Shown: positions 33,040 to 41,132 of the stretch, piece after piece
Layout of the letters: the number at the start of each line of letters is the position of its first letter
Position numbering within the stretch: the stretch's first letter is position 1
Notes under the pieces: generated by a model
Told to the model about the DNA's origin: nothing
The model's database searches: none
What the model saw: only the letters and a program-made list of their open reading frames with translations
Position numbers and translations under genes: made by a program
Assembly: GCA_903862505.1 (NCBI GenBank)
Contig: CAIOYQ010000055.1
Coordinates: 1 to 41,132, forward strand
Direction: 5' to 3'
From: an uncultured Bacteroidota bacterium
GTDB lineage: Bacteria > Bacteroidota > Bacteroidia > Chitinophagales > Chitinophagaceae
Length of the DNA stretch: 41,132 bases

Positions 33040-33947
33040 TAATTTGAATTTGAAGTGAGTTGTAAGAAATAATCTTCTAATGAATTTCGGCTCTCCACAT
33101 TTATTAAACCTACCCCCGCTTGAATTAAAAACTGATTCAACAACGGAATTTCAAAATGAGGGATGGATAAGTATATTCCGGCTGACCTTTTTAATAAATA
33201 GCTGCTAAAACTGCTCGCTAAAATTACCTGTATGGCTTGCTCATCATTGGTCGTGGTCAAATGAACAATCATTTTATTGGGATCTAGTAAAGTTTGTATT
33301 GGGCCGTCTGCTAATTTCTTTCCCTTGTGCAATATTAAAATATGCGAAGCCATCTGTTCAATTTCAGAAAGAATATGAGAAGAAACTAATATTGTTTTTC
33401 CTTCCTCTTTTGCTAAATGCTGGATCAAATTTCTAATATCTGAAATGCCCTGAGGATCCAATCCATTAGTGGGTTCATCTAAAATAATTAAAGAAGGGTT
33501 GTGCAATAAGGCAATGCCAATACCCAATCTTTGTTTCATGCCTAGAGAAAAAGTATGCACCTTATCTTTTGCTCGATCCTGTAATCCCACTTTCACCAAG
33601 GTGTCCTCAATGGAAGAAGGGGTAATTTTTTTACTCCTTAATTTAGCAAACAATTGCAGATGCTCTTTGGCCGATAAGTAGGGATACAAATCGGGTCGCT
33701 CAATGATAGCCCCTATTTCCTCCAACACTTTATTTCGATTAGAAGCAATAGAATCACCAAATATTTGGATACTGCCACTGGTGGGATGGATTAATGACAA
33801 TAGCATGCGAATGGTCGTGCTTTTTCCGGATCCATTTTGGCCCAAGAACCCAAACACCTGACCGGCCTGCACTTCAAAGCTCAAACCATCTACTGCCTTA
33901 AGGCTGCCAAAATGCTTACTGATATTATTCACTTGTATAACCGACAT
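33039..33947 (-). CDS. ABC transporter ATP-binding protein (NatA/GldA-like)
   Basis: The 302-aa protein has Walker A GQNGSGKST (about 37-45), the signature SLGMKQR, Walker B LIILDEPTNGLD and the switch His in VSSHIL, all intact. A C-terminal domain of about 80 residues follows the ATPase core, as in ABC-2 exporter ATPases. It forms a pair with the next permease gene (1-nt overlap). Its start lies 12 nt beyond the atpA terminator, so it may have its own promoter; none with the TAnnTTTG pattern is visible. Confidence 0.9.
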   Translation of the reverse strand: MSVIQVNNISKHFGSLKAVDGLSFEVQAGQVFGFLGQNGSGKSTTIRMLLSLIHPTSGSIQIFGDSIASNRNKVLEEIGAIIERPDLYPYLSAKEHLQLFAKLRSKKITPSSIEDTLVKVGLQDRAKDKVHTFSLGMKQRLGIGIALLHNPSLIILDEPTNGLDPQGISDIRNLIQHLAKEEGKTILVSSHILSEIEQMASHILILHKGKKLADGPIQTLLDPNKMIVHLTTTNDEQAIQVILASSFSSYLLKRSAGIYLSIPHFEIPLLNQFLIQAGVGLINVESRNSLEDYFLQLTSNSN

Positions 33948-33958
33948 ACCATTATAAC

Positions 33959-33989
33959 AAAAAACCCTGAACTTAGTTCAGGGTTTTTT
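33959..33989 (-). terminator. Terminator after the atp operon
   Basis: A perfect 14-bp stem (33959-33972 with 33976-33989, 3-nt loop) containing ACCCTGAAC and ending in T6 lies 22 nt past the atpA stop on the minus strand. It separates the ATP synthase genes from the ABC transporter genes. Confidence 0.88.
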
Positions 33990-34011
33990 ATCAATTTAAT
34001 ATGATCAAATA

Positions 34012-35589
34012 TTATTTGTATTGTGGAATTAAGCTATTGGCTAAATCTACCATTTGTTGGATGCCCTCTTCAGGTAAATTCCCTTTTTTGAATTCGGCCA
34101 ATACATTTGGTAACTTGTTGCTCATTTCTAGTAAGAAATGTGCTTCAAATTCTTTTACGTTTTTAACTGCTACTTCCTTTAATAAACCTTGTGTACCCAA
34201 GTAAATAATAGCTACTTGTTTTTCCACTGTGAATGGAGTGTATTGCGCTTGCTTTAAAATTTCTACGTTTCTAGCACCCTTGTCAATTACGTTTTTAGTA
34301 GCTGGATCCAAGTCACCACCAAACTTAGAAAAAGCCTCTAACTCTCTGTATAATGCTTGGTCTAATTTCAAGGTACCAGATACTTTCTTCATGGACTTGA
34401 TCTGTGCGTTACCACCTACACGGCTTACAGAAATACCTACGTTAATCGCTGGACGAATACCGGCGTTAAACAAGTTACCTTCTAAGAAGATTTGACCGTC
34501 GGTAATTGAAATTACGTTGGTCGGAATATAGGCAGATACGTCACCAGCTTGTGTTTCAATAATTGGCAATGCAGTTAATGAACCCCCTCCTTTTACCAAA
34601 TGCATGATAGAAGCTGGTAAGTCGTTCATGTTTTTTGCGATGTCGTCATTGGCAATCACTTTTGCAGCACGCTCTAATAAACGGCTATGCAAGTAGAATA
34701 CGTCACCTGGATAAGCCTCACGACCTGGTGGACGACGTAATAATAAAGATACCTCACGATATGCCACCGCTTGTTTTGATAAATCATCAAATACGATTAA
34801 TGCTGGACGTCCTGTGTCACGGAAGTACTCACCCACTGCTGCACCCGCAAATGGAGCGTAGAATTGTTGTGGTGCTGGATCTGCTGCAGAAGCTGCTACA
34901 ATAGTTGTATAAGCCAATGCACCATTGTCCTCTAATGTTTTCATTACACCAGCAATCGTAGATGCTTTTTGACCAATGGCTACATATATACAGTATACAG
35001 GTTTACCTGCATCATAAAATTCTTTTTGATTGATAATCGTGTCCACACAAATGGCAGTCTTACCTGTTTGACGGTCACCAATTACCAATTCACGTTGACC
35101 ACGACCAATTGGAATCATCGCGTCAATCGCTTTGATACCAGTTTGTAATGGCTCTTTTACAGGCTCACGGAAAATAACCCCTGGAGCTTTACGCTCTAGT
35201 GGCATTTCATACAATTCACCTTGAATAGGACCTTTACCATCGATAGGCTCCCCTAACATATTAATCACACGGCCAACTAAACCTTCTCCTACTTTTATAG
35301 AAGCAATTTGACCCGTTCTTTTTACTTTATTACCTTCCTTAATACCCTTACTATCACCCATCATTACCACACCCACATTGTCTTCCTCTAAGTTTAAGGC
35401 AATTGCTTTCACACCATTTTCAAACTCTACTAACTCACCACTGCTCACGCCATTTAATCCATATATACGCGCAATACCATCACCCACTTGCAATACGGTA
35501 CCTACTTCTTCTAAATCAGCAGCTGCATTAAAATTACTTAATTGCTGTCTAAGAATTGCTGATATTTCATCCGGCTTAATGTCCACCAT
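34012..35589 (-). CDS. atpA: F1 ATP synthase alpha subunit
   Basis: AtpA forms the F1 hexamer with AtpD. The 525-aa protein has the N-terminal beta-barrel, the P-loop GDRQTGKTA (about 173-181), the catalytic-site arginine region, and the C-terminal helical domain. Length and motifs are normal. It is the last gene of the operon here: a strong terminator follows directly, and atpG, which usually follows atpA, is absent. atpD and atpC are not in the window either. Confidence 0.97.
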   Translation of the reverse strand: MVDIKPDEISAILRQQLSNFNAAADLEEVGTVLQVGDGIARIYGLNGVSSGELVEFENGVKAIALNLEEDNVGVVMMGDSKGIKEGNKVKRTGQIASIKVGEGLVGRVINMLGEPIDGKGPIQGELYEMPLERKAPGVIFREPVKEPLQTGIKAIDAMIPIGRGQRELVIGDRQTGKTAICVDTIINQKEFYDAGKPVYCIYVAIGQKASTIAGVMKTLEDNGALAYTTIVAASAADPAPQQFYAPFAGAAVGEYFRDTGRPALIVFDDLSKQAVAYREVSLLLRRPPGREAYPGDVFYLHSRLLERAAKVIANDDIAKNMNDLPASIMHLVKGGGSLTALPIIETQAGDVSAYIPTNVISITDGQIFLEGNLFNAGIRPAINVGISVSRVGGNAQIKSMKKVSGTLKLDQALYRELEAFSKFGGDLDPATKNVIDKGARNVEILKQAQYTPFTVEKQVAIIYLGTQGLLKEVAVKNVKEFEAHFLLEMSNKLPNVLAEFKKGNLPEEGIQQMVDLANSLIPQYK

Positions 35590-35615
35590 AAAATTCTATT
35601 TTAATAAATGATTAT

Positions 35616-36176
35616 TTAAATTTTCCCTATGTATTCGTTACTTAAAAATTGTTTCTTAATATCTCTTAAGTCTCTTGCGATACTTGCATCCACTAAATTA
35701 TTATTGAACGCTAAAACAAAACCACCAATTAAGGAGTCATCGGTTTTAGTAGTCAATTCAACGGTTACAAATTTACTCTCCGCTTTTACTTTGTCTTCAA
35801 TTGATTTTTTTAATGCATCACTTACTTCCACTGCAGTAGTTAAAGTAACTTGATGAATTCCTTTCAATGTATTGTATTGCTCAATAAAGGTTGTAGCCAT
35901 TTCTGGCAAATCGCGTTCCCTTCCTTTTTTCACAATCAACACCGTAAAAGAATTAGTAAGTAAGCTTACTTTATCCTTGGTAACCGAATTGATAATGCTA
36001 TTTTTTTGATCTGCTTTTATAATGGGACTCCGCAACAAATTGACAAACTCACTACTTGCATTGCAAACAGCTTGTATGTATTTCATATCGGCATATACGA
36101 CTTCTAATTGACCTTGCTCTTGAGCAAGCCCTAGTAAGCTTTTTGCGTATCTGCCTGCTAAACGTGCGTTCGACAT
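35616..36176 (-). CDS. atpH: F1 ATP synthase delta subunit
   Basis: AtpH links the F1 head to the peripheral stalk formed by b subunits. The 186-aa protein has the usual length, the N-terminal helical bundle (ARLAGRYAKSLLGLA), and the C-terminal conserved region ending in LIGGFVLAFNNNLVDASI. It lies 26 nt before atpA and 5 nt after atpF, in the standard order b-delta-alpha. Confidence 0.94.
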   Translation of the reverse strand: MSNARLAGRYAKSLLGLAQEQGQLEVVYADMKYIQAVCNASSEFVNLLRSPIIKADQKNSIINSVTKDKVSLLTNSFTVLIVKKGRERDLPEMATTFIEQYNTLKGIHQVTLTTAVEVSDALKKSIEDKVKAESKFVTVELTTKTDDSLIGGFVLAFNNNLVDASIARDLRDIKKQFLSNEYIGKI

Positions 36177-36181
36177 TTTTC

Positions 36182-36691
36182 TTAATTTAATTTAACTCCG
36201 TCAGCCAATTTTTGAATGTAGCTTTCTTGATCGGCTTTATTAGACAACTCTTTTCTTAATACTTTTTCAGCCACTTCAACCACCAACGCGCCTACCTGAT
36301 TTTTAACCTCAGTTAATGCAGCATTTTTTTGCTGAGTGATTGCCAATTGCGCATCCGCAATAATTCTTTCGTACTCGGACTTTGCTTTATCCTTTGCTTC
36401 TGCTACCATCTTTTCAGAAGCTTCTTTTGCTTCCTTAATTAAAGTAGCTCTCTCTTCACGTGCTTTCGCCAACAATACTTCATTTTCATTTTGCATTGCA
36501 GTGATTTCCGCTTTCATTTTATCGGCCTTTAATAAAGCTTCCTCAATACCACTTTCGCGCTCATTGATGGCTTTAATAATTGGCTTCCAAGCAAACTTGC
36601 CTAATACAATTAACAAAACCAAAAAGGCGATGGTATTCCAAAATACCAAACCAATATCTGGAAGTACTAAAGGGTTTATTTCTAACAACAT
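36182..36691 (-). CDS. atpF: F0 ATP synthase b subunit
   Basis: AtpF forms the peripheral stalk. The 169-aa protein has one N-terminal membrane helix (about 13-32) and a long charged coiled coil (about 40-165) rich in Glu, Lys and Ala. It is separated from atpE by a 136-bp gap holding a terminator hairpin (36747-36787), unlike the tight spacing of the genes downstream. Confidence 0.95.
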   Translation of the reverse strand: MLLEINPLVLPDIGLVFWNTIAFLVLLIVLGKFAWKPIIKAINERESGIEEALLKADKMKAEITAMQNENEVLLAKAREERATLIKEAKEASEKMVAEAKDKAKSEYERIIADAQLAITQQKNAALTEVKNQVGALVVEVAEKVLRKELSNKADQESYIQKLADGVKLN

Positions 36692-36746
36692 AAGTATCTT
36701 ATTATCAATTATAAATTACAATCTATTTTTCTAATCTTTATCATCT

Positions 36747-36787
36747 AAAAAAATTATAGGCCCTTCGCCCTGTGCTAGGGCCTATAA
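36747..36787 (-). terminator. Terminator or attenuator between atpE and atpF
   Basis: On the minus strand the 10-bp perfect stem TTATAGGCCC/GGGCCTATAA (36787-36778 with 36763-36754, 14-nt loop) is followed at once by T7 (complement of 36747-36753). This is a full intrinsic terminator layout inside the operon. Partial read-through would give more atpE than atpF/H/A message, matching the c-ring's higher copy number. Confidence 0.75.
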
Positions 36788-36827
36788 TAAGTTTTGAAAT
36801 CGAGCCTAAGCCCTCATTCCAACTTGA

Positions 36828-37058
<231 letters not shown>

Positions 37059-37086
37059 TTATTGAAAAAAATCTTTAATTATTTAA

Positions 37087-38244
37087 TTAGTGATGTGCTA
37101 AATCTTTATGTTCTCCGTGTGCTTCATGATGATGTTCTTCGGTAGCCATGCCAATATACATAGCAGCCAACATGGTAAAGATGAAGGCTTGCAAGAAAGC
37201 AACCAACAATTCAATTAAACCAATGAACACTGCAAATGGAATTGCAATCGCAGAAGCAAAAACCGTTTTGAATATAAAAATTAAACAAATCAAACTTAAT
37301 ACAAGAATGTGGCCCGCAGTAATGTTCGCAAACAAACGAATCATTAATGAAATAGGCTTTGTGAAAACACCAATTAATTCAATGGGTGCTAAGAACAACT
37401 TCATGCTCCAGTGCATGCCTGGCATCCAGAAAATATGTTCCCAATAACTTTTATTTGCACTTAGGTTCACAACAATAAATACACAAACCGCTAAAGTCAT
37501 GGTGAAAGCGATGTTACCACTCACGTTGGCGCCACCTGGGAAAAATGGAATTAATCCTAAAAAGTTATTGACTAAAATCAAAAAGAATATCGTTAATAAG
37601 AAAGGCAAGTATTTGCCTGCTTTTTTTGCTCCAATATTTGGAATGGCTACTTCGTCCCTGACAAACAAGATAATTGGTTCCATGAAAGATTGCAAACCTT
37701 TAGGTGCAGTCGTAACCCCTGTCTTTTTATAAGCGCGCGCCGAAGTTAATAGCACCACTAATAAAATAAATACAGACACAAATAAACTGGCAACGTTTTT
37801 CGTGATCGATAAATCGAAAAATTGTTTATTCGCTGCTTTATCGATGTTGCCATTCGCGTCAACAATCTTTAATTTGCCTTCCATCAATTTATAATCAAAA
37901 TTGCCTTTGTAAACAATGGGCTCATGATGCTCGTTCACTAATTTTCCTGAAGAGAAAAACTCAAAACCTTTATCCGTTTTTACAATCACCGGCAAATGAA
38001 TGGAAGTATGTCCCCATAAATGCCAGCTATGATCATCCTTAATATGCTCTAAAATGGTTTCTGTAACATTAAAGCTACCTTCTTCTTTAGCAGCATGCTC
38101 TTTTGCAGGCGCTCCTTCGCTTACCTCCTGCTTTGCACTTTCTGCAACAACCGGTTTTTCATTCGCTAAAAGCGTTGTAGAAAACAACATTGCAAATAGG
38201 CCAAAACCCACAACCAGTAATGATTTTATACGACGACAGCTCAT
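37087..38244 (-). CDS. atpB: F0 ATP synthase a subunit with long N-terminal domain
   Basis: AtpB is the stator channel subunit. The 385-aa protein is much longer than the roughly 270-aa classic form: it starts with a signal-like segment (about 8-26) and a soluble domain (about 30-140), then 5-6 membrane helices. The essential Arg lies in LMIRLFANITAGH. The long N-terminus is common in Bacteroidota. ATG 38244 (MSCRRIKS) is preferred to an upstream extension to 38298 because a TAnnTTTG element (38265-38272) lies between them. A His-rich C-terminal tail ends the protein. Confidence 0.94.
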   Translation of the reverse strand: MSCRRIKSLLVVGFGLFAMLFSTTLLANEKPVVAESAKQEVSEGAPAKEHAAKEEGSFNVTETILEHIKDDHSWHLWGHTSIHLPVIVKTDKGFEFFSSGKLVNEHHEPIVYKGNFDYKLMEGKLKIVDANGNIDKAANKQFFDLSITKNVASLFVSVFILLVVLLTSARAYKKTGVTTAPKGLQSFMEPIILFVRDEVAIPNIGAKKAGKYLPFLLTIFFLILVNNFLGLIPFFPGGANVSGNIAFTMTLAVCVFIVVNLSANKSYWEHIFWMPGMHWSMKLFLAPIELIGVFTKPISLMIRLFANITAGHILVLSLICLIFIFKTVFASAIAIPFAVFIGLIELLVAFLQAFIFTMLAAMYIGMATEEHHHEAHGEHKDLAHH

Positions 38245-38264
38245 AATACGCTCAAAATTTGCGG

Positions 38265-38272
38265 CAAAGATA
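38265..38272 (-). promoter_or_regulatory. -7 element of the atp operon
   Basis: TATCTTTG on the minus strand matches TAnnTTTG exactly, 20 nt before the atpB ATG at 38244. It also excludes the more distant in-frame start at 38298. Confidence 0.6.
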
Positions 38273-38365
38273 GGAATAAAGCTGCTGAAAATGAGCAATT
38301 ATGAATAGAATCTTAAGCGGATGTGAAAAAAAACTGACGAGCACAAGGTATTGAAAATCAATAAT

Positions 38366-40180
38366 TTAGGAAATTTTCGTTTCTTTATTCTTAGCAAATT
38401 GCATTTCGGTAAGGTTTGCATAAAATCCACCCAATTGTAATAACTCCTGATGGGTGCCCATTTCCTTAATTTCCCCCTTGTCCAAAACAATAATTTTATT
38501 CGCTTTTCGAATGGTGGAAAGTCTATGTGCAATCACAATAGAAGTGCGTCCTTTTATGAGCGCATCAATAGCACGCTCAATTAATTGCTCGCTTCCCGTG
38601 TCAATAGAGGACGTGGCTTCATCTAAAATTAAAATAGAAGGATTGTATAATAAGGCCCTAATAAAGCTTAGTAATTGTCGCTGACCCAAACTTAAAGTGG
38701 CGCCCCTTTCCATTACCTCATAATCATAGCCACCGGGCAACTGCATAATAAAATCGTGCATTCCAATCATCTTGGCCGCTTCCTGTACCTGATCAATTGT
38801 AATTAATGGATTACGCAAAGAGATATTGTCAAAAACCGAACCCGAAAATAAAAATACATCCTGTAACACCACGCCTATCGAACCTCTCAATCGATCCAAG
38901 GTATAAGATTCTATGGGATGATTATCTAATAAAATGGTTCCTGATTGATAAGGATATAAGCGATTTAAAATACTAATAATGGAAGTTTTACCACTACCCG
39001 TATGTCCTACCAAGGCAATGGTTTCTCCTGCATGCACTTTAAAATCAATTTCTTTTAACACCCAGTTCGGTTCCTGATAAGCAAACTTTACTTTTTTAAA
39101 TTCAATCTCGCCGCGGATATGTTCAGGCGCGTATTCGCCGTCGTTGATGGTAATATCCTTATTGTCTAACACTTTAAAAACACGTTCCGCAGCTACCATT
39201 CCCATTTGTAAGACATTAAATTTATCCGCAATCATTCTTAGGGGTCTAAAAATTTGATTCAGGAATAAAATAAACGCAACCAACATACCGGCATCCAAGG
39301 ACTGTCCAGCAACCCACCAAACAATTAAGCCAATACTTAATGCCAGCACTACTTCCACAACAGGAAAGAAAACAGAATAAGCAAAAATGGCTTTGATATT
39401 GGCCTGCTTATGCTGCTGGTTTATTTTGGTAAATTTTTCCATCTCCTTTTCCTCCGCAGCAAAAGCTTGTACCACTTGCATGCCCGAAATATGCTCTTGC
39501 ACAAAAGCATTTAAAGCCGCCACCGCATTGCGCACTTGCATAAAACTTTTATTCACACTTTCTTTAAAAAAGTAAGTGGCAATAATCATAATAGGGAATG
39601 GAATTAAACAAATTAAAGTAAGCTTCCAGTTAATTACAAACATGGTCGCAAGGGTAACGATGATCGTTAACAGGTCCGCTAAGATGGGAATGAGCCCGTC
39701 CGAAAAAATATCATTGATACTTTCAATGTCATTAATAGTTCTGGTGGTTAATGTGCCGATGGGCGTTTTATCAAATTGACGCATTTCCCAATGCATGATT
39801 TTATCATATACTTTATTGCGCAAATCTCTAATTACTTGTTGGCCTAACCAGGCCATTCCAAATGTGAAAAAAAAGCGTAATAAGGTTTCTAAAATTATGA
39901 ACGCCACTTGAAAAAGTGTGATGGCAATTATTAATTTGACTACATCTCCAAATGCGCCAGCAGGAATAAAAAATTGTACCCAAACTGGAAGTGTTACGAT
40001 TTTCCCAATGGCAATATTTACTGTTGATTGAATCAGATAAGGCCTTACTGGTGTTGAGAAAGCCAATACTATAGACAATACCACATTGGCCCAAAAAATA
40101 AATCGATAGGGTTTTACAAAAGAGAAAACTCTTTTTAAAATCGTGATTTTTAATGTTGGATTAGGCGCTTTAGCGGACAT
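38366..40180 (-). CDS. MsbA-like ABC exporter (fused permease and ATPase)
   Basis: The 604-aa half-transporter has an N-terminal six-helix membrane domain (about 25-320) with the ABC exporter type I fold, and a C-terminal ATPase with Walker A GHTGSGKTS (about 387-395), a variant signature LSLGQ, Walker B ILILDEATSSID and the switch His in AHRLST. It probably works as a homodimer. MsbA flips lipid A, which fits the lipid A genes in the window, but multidrug or peptide export is equally possible from sequence. Its promoter element ends 7 nt before the ATG. Signature LSLGQ for LSGGQ occurs in other exporters. Confidence 0.9.
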   Translation of the reverse strand: MSAKAPNPTLKITILKRVFSFVKPYRFIFWANVVLSIVLAFSTPVRPYLIQSTVNIAIGKIVTLPVWVQFFIPAGAFGDVVKLIIAITLFQVAFIILETLLRFFFTFGMAWLGQQVIRDLRNKVYDKIMHWEMRQFDKTPIGTLTTRTINDIESINDIFSDGLIPILADLLTIIVTLATMFVINWKLTLICLIPFPIMIIATYFFKESVNKSFMQVRNAVAALNAFVQEHISGMQVVQAFAAEEKEMEKFTKINQQHKQANIKAIFAYSVFFPVVEVVLALSIGLIVWWVAGQSLDAGMLVAFILFLNQIFRPLRMIADKFNVLQMGMVAAERVFKVLDNKDITINDGEYAPEHIRGEIEFKKVKFAYQEPNWVLKEIDFKVHAGETIALVGHTGSGKTSIISILNRLYPYQSGTILLDNHPIESYTLDRLRGSIGVVLQDVFLFSGSVFDNISLRNPLITIDQVQEAAKMIGMHDFIMQLPGGYDYEVMERGATLSLGQRQLLSFIRALLYNPSILILDEATSSIDTGSEQLIERAIDALIKGRTSIVIAHRLSTIRKANKIIVLDKGEIKEMGTHQELLQLGGFYANLTEMQFAKNKETKIS

Positions 40181-40187
40181 AGTGGGT

Positions 40188-40195
40188 CAAAGTTA
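40188..40195 (-). promoter_or_regulatory. -7 element of the ABC exporter, 7 nt from the ATG
   Basis: TAACTTTG on the minus strand matches TAnnTTTG exactly, leaving 7 nt before ATG 40180. The mRNA leader would be absent or only a few bases long. Confidence 0.6.
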
Positions 40196-40253
40196 CATTA
40201 TCTGTTTGTTCTTTGTAATAATCCTACCGCTTTTACGTAATTTCGTAAGGCAG

Positions 40254-41132
40254 ATGGATATACAAGAAGAACATATTATACCAAACGTCGTTAGTCAATA
40301 TAATCTAGACGAAGAACAAGAAAAAAAAGAAATTGTTCGGAAGTATCGTGCGCTCTTAAGGGCCTTAAGACCTAAAATTAAAAAAGGGGATAAGGAATTA
40401 TTAAGAACTGCTTTTGAAATGGCAACCAACGCACATAAAACCATGCGTCGAAAAACGGGAGAGCCTTATATTTTTCATCCCATTTCGGTAGCGATGATTT
40501 GTGTGGATGAAATTGGATTGGGGGTTCGAAGCACAATCTGCGCATTATTACATGACACAGTGGAGGATACGGATATAACATTAGATGATGTAAAGGATGA
40601 GTTTGGAAATGAGATTGCAAAAATTGTAGATGGACTTACGAAGATATCCACGGTGATGGATACCAATAGTAGTCAACAAGCTGAGAATTTTAAAAAGATA
40701 TTATTAACCCTTACAGACGACCCTAGGGTCATATTAATAAAGTTAGCGGACCGATTGCACAATATGCGCACATTGGACGCTATGAAACAGGAGAAGCAAC
40801 TTAAAATTTCCTCTGAAACCATTTGGGTATACGCTCCGCTGGCCCATCGCATGGGATTATACAATATAAAGACAGAGCTAGAGGATTTGTCTATGAAATA
40901 TTTAGAAGCGGACACTTACAAAGAGATTGCCAAAAAATTAGCGGAGACCAAAAGAGAAAGAACTAAATATATTAACGAGTTTGTTCGTCCCTTAAAAGAT
41001 AAATTAACCAGCGAAGGTTTTCAATTTGAAATTTATGGCCGACCTAAAAGTATTCACTCCATTTGGAATAAAATAAAAAAGAAGGGCGTAAGTTTTGAAG
41101 AGGTGTATGATTTATTTGCCATTAGAATATTA
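40254..41132 (+). CDS. rsh: RelA/SpoT homologue, N-terminal part (cut by window end)
   Basis: The visible 293 codons stay open to the last base, so the gene continues past the window. Full-length homologues have about 730-750 aa, so roughly the first 40% is present. It shows the (p)ppGpp hydrolase HD domain (about 45-200) with HDTVEDT and LKLADRLHNMRTL, and the start of the synthetase domain with YGRPKSIHSIW and YDLFAIRI. HDTVEDT is intact, so a bifunctional hydrolase/synthetase is likely. ATG 40254 gives a usual N-terminus. It diverges from the ABC exporter gene 73 nt away. Confidence 0.94.
   Translation, partial: MDIQEEHIIPNVVSQYNLDEEQEKKEIVRKYRALLRALRPKIKKGDKELLRTAFEMATNAHKTMRRKTGEPYIFHPISVAMICVDEIGLGVRSTICALLHDTVEDTDITLDDVKDEFGNEIAKIVDGLTKISTVMDTNSSQQAENFKKILLTLTDDPRVILIKLADRLHNMRTLDAMKQEKQLKISSETIWVYAPLAHRMGLYNIKTELEDLSMKYLEADTYKEIAKKLAETKRERTKYINEFVRPLKDKLTSEGFQFEIYGRPKSIHSIWNKIKKKGVSFEEVYDLFAIRIL

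Noticed and set aside
36336-36734. 132-codon plus-strand frame opposite atpF
   Set aside because: It is antisense to a clear atpF with coiled-coil codon pattern and matches no protein family.

Overview
The window is AT-rich, gene-dense bacterial chromosome with about 40 genes and no gap over 300 bp between genes. It most likely comes from a Bacteroidota member, probably Chitinophagaceae-like. The evidence is an LpxC/FabZ fusion, a DUF3098 gene between ftsX and uppP, an AtpB with a long signal-bearing N-terminus, an S9B dipeptidyl peptidase IV, poor Shine-Dalgarno signals, and many copies of the Bacteroidota promoter element TAnnTTTG just before genes. The family assignment is an inference. 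I found no rRNA, tRNA, prophage, insertion sequence or CRISPR array. Almost everything is housekeeping.

Layout. 1-268: noncoding, with two tandem copies of a minus-strand terminator hairpin around a 16-bp inverted repeat. 269-2314 (minus): membrane-anchored helix-hairpin-helix protein, PhnP-like metallo-hydrolase, small conserved hypothetical. 2436-7646 (plus): HD phosphohydrolase, then the lipid A start genes lpxD, lpxC/fabZ and lpxA, then a lone ABC ATPase. 7658-9295 (minus): tsaE and ald. 9401-14072 (plus): copper-type P-ATPase, recQ, and an OmpR-type response regulator without a kinase. 14175-20166 (minus): ruvB, dipeptidyl peptidase IV, leuS. 20331-24541 (plus): ftsX, DUF3098, uppP, an MFS transporter and a metallo-hydrolase. 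24544-26310 (minus): DUF3108 and a flippase-like membrane protein, with ruvC divergent at 26357. 26974-29655 (minus): HIT protein, greA, D-2-hydroxyacid dehydrogenase, rsmA. 29700-30800 (plus): pdxA. 30797-33947 (minus): a four-gene unit of ABC ATPase, ABC-2 permease, LolA-like protein and a small secreted protein. 34012-38244 (minus): F-type ATP synthase genes atpB-E-F-H-A. 38366-40180 (minus): MsbA-like ABC exporter. 40254-end (plus): start of a RelA/SpoT homologue.

The genes share a cell-envelope theme: lipid A synthesis, undecaprenyl phosphate recycling, division (FtsX), and lipid or lipoprotein export candidates. The rest serve energy, translation, recombination and stress response. No clearly new multi-gene system stands out. 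The observations best worth checking are: a promoter plus terminator in the greA leader; a terminator between atpE and atpF; atpG absent after atpA; TAnnTTTG elements 4-7 nt from start codons (candidate leaderless mRNAs); the ABC/LolA-like/secreted-protein operon; an Asp in the NAD-binding glycine motif of Ald; and the palindrome cluster at the left edge.
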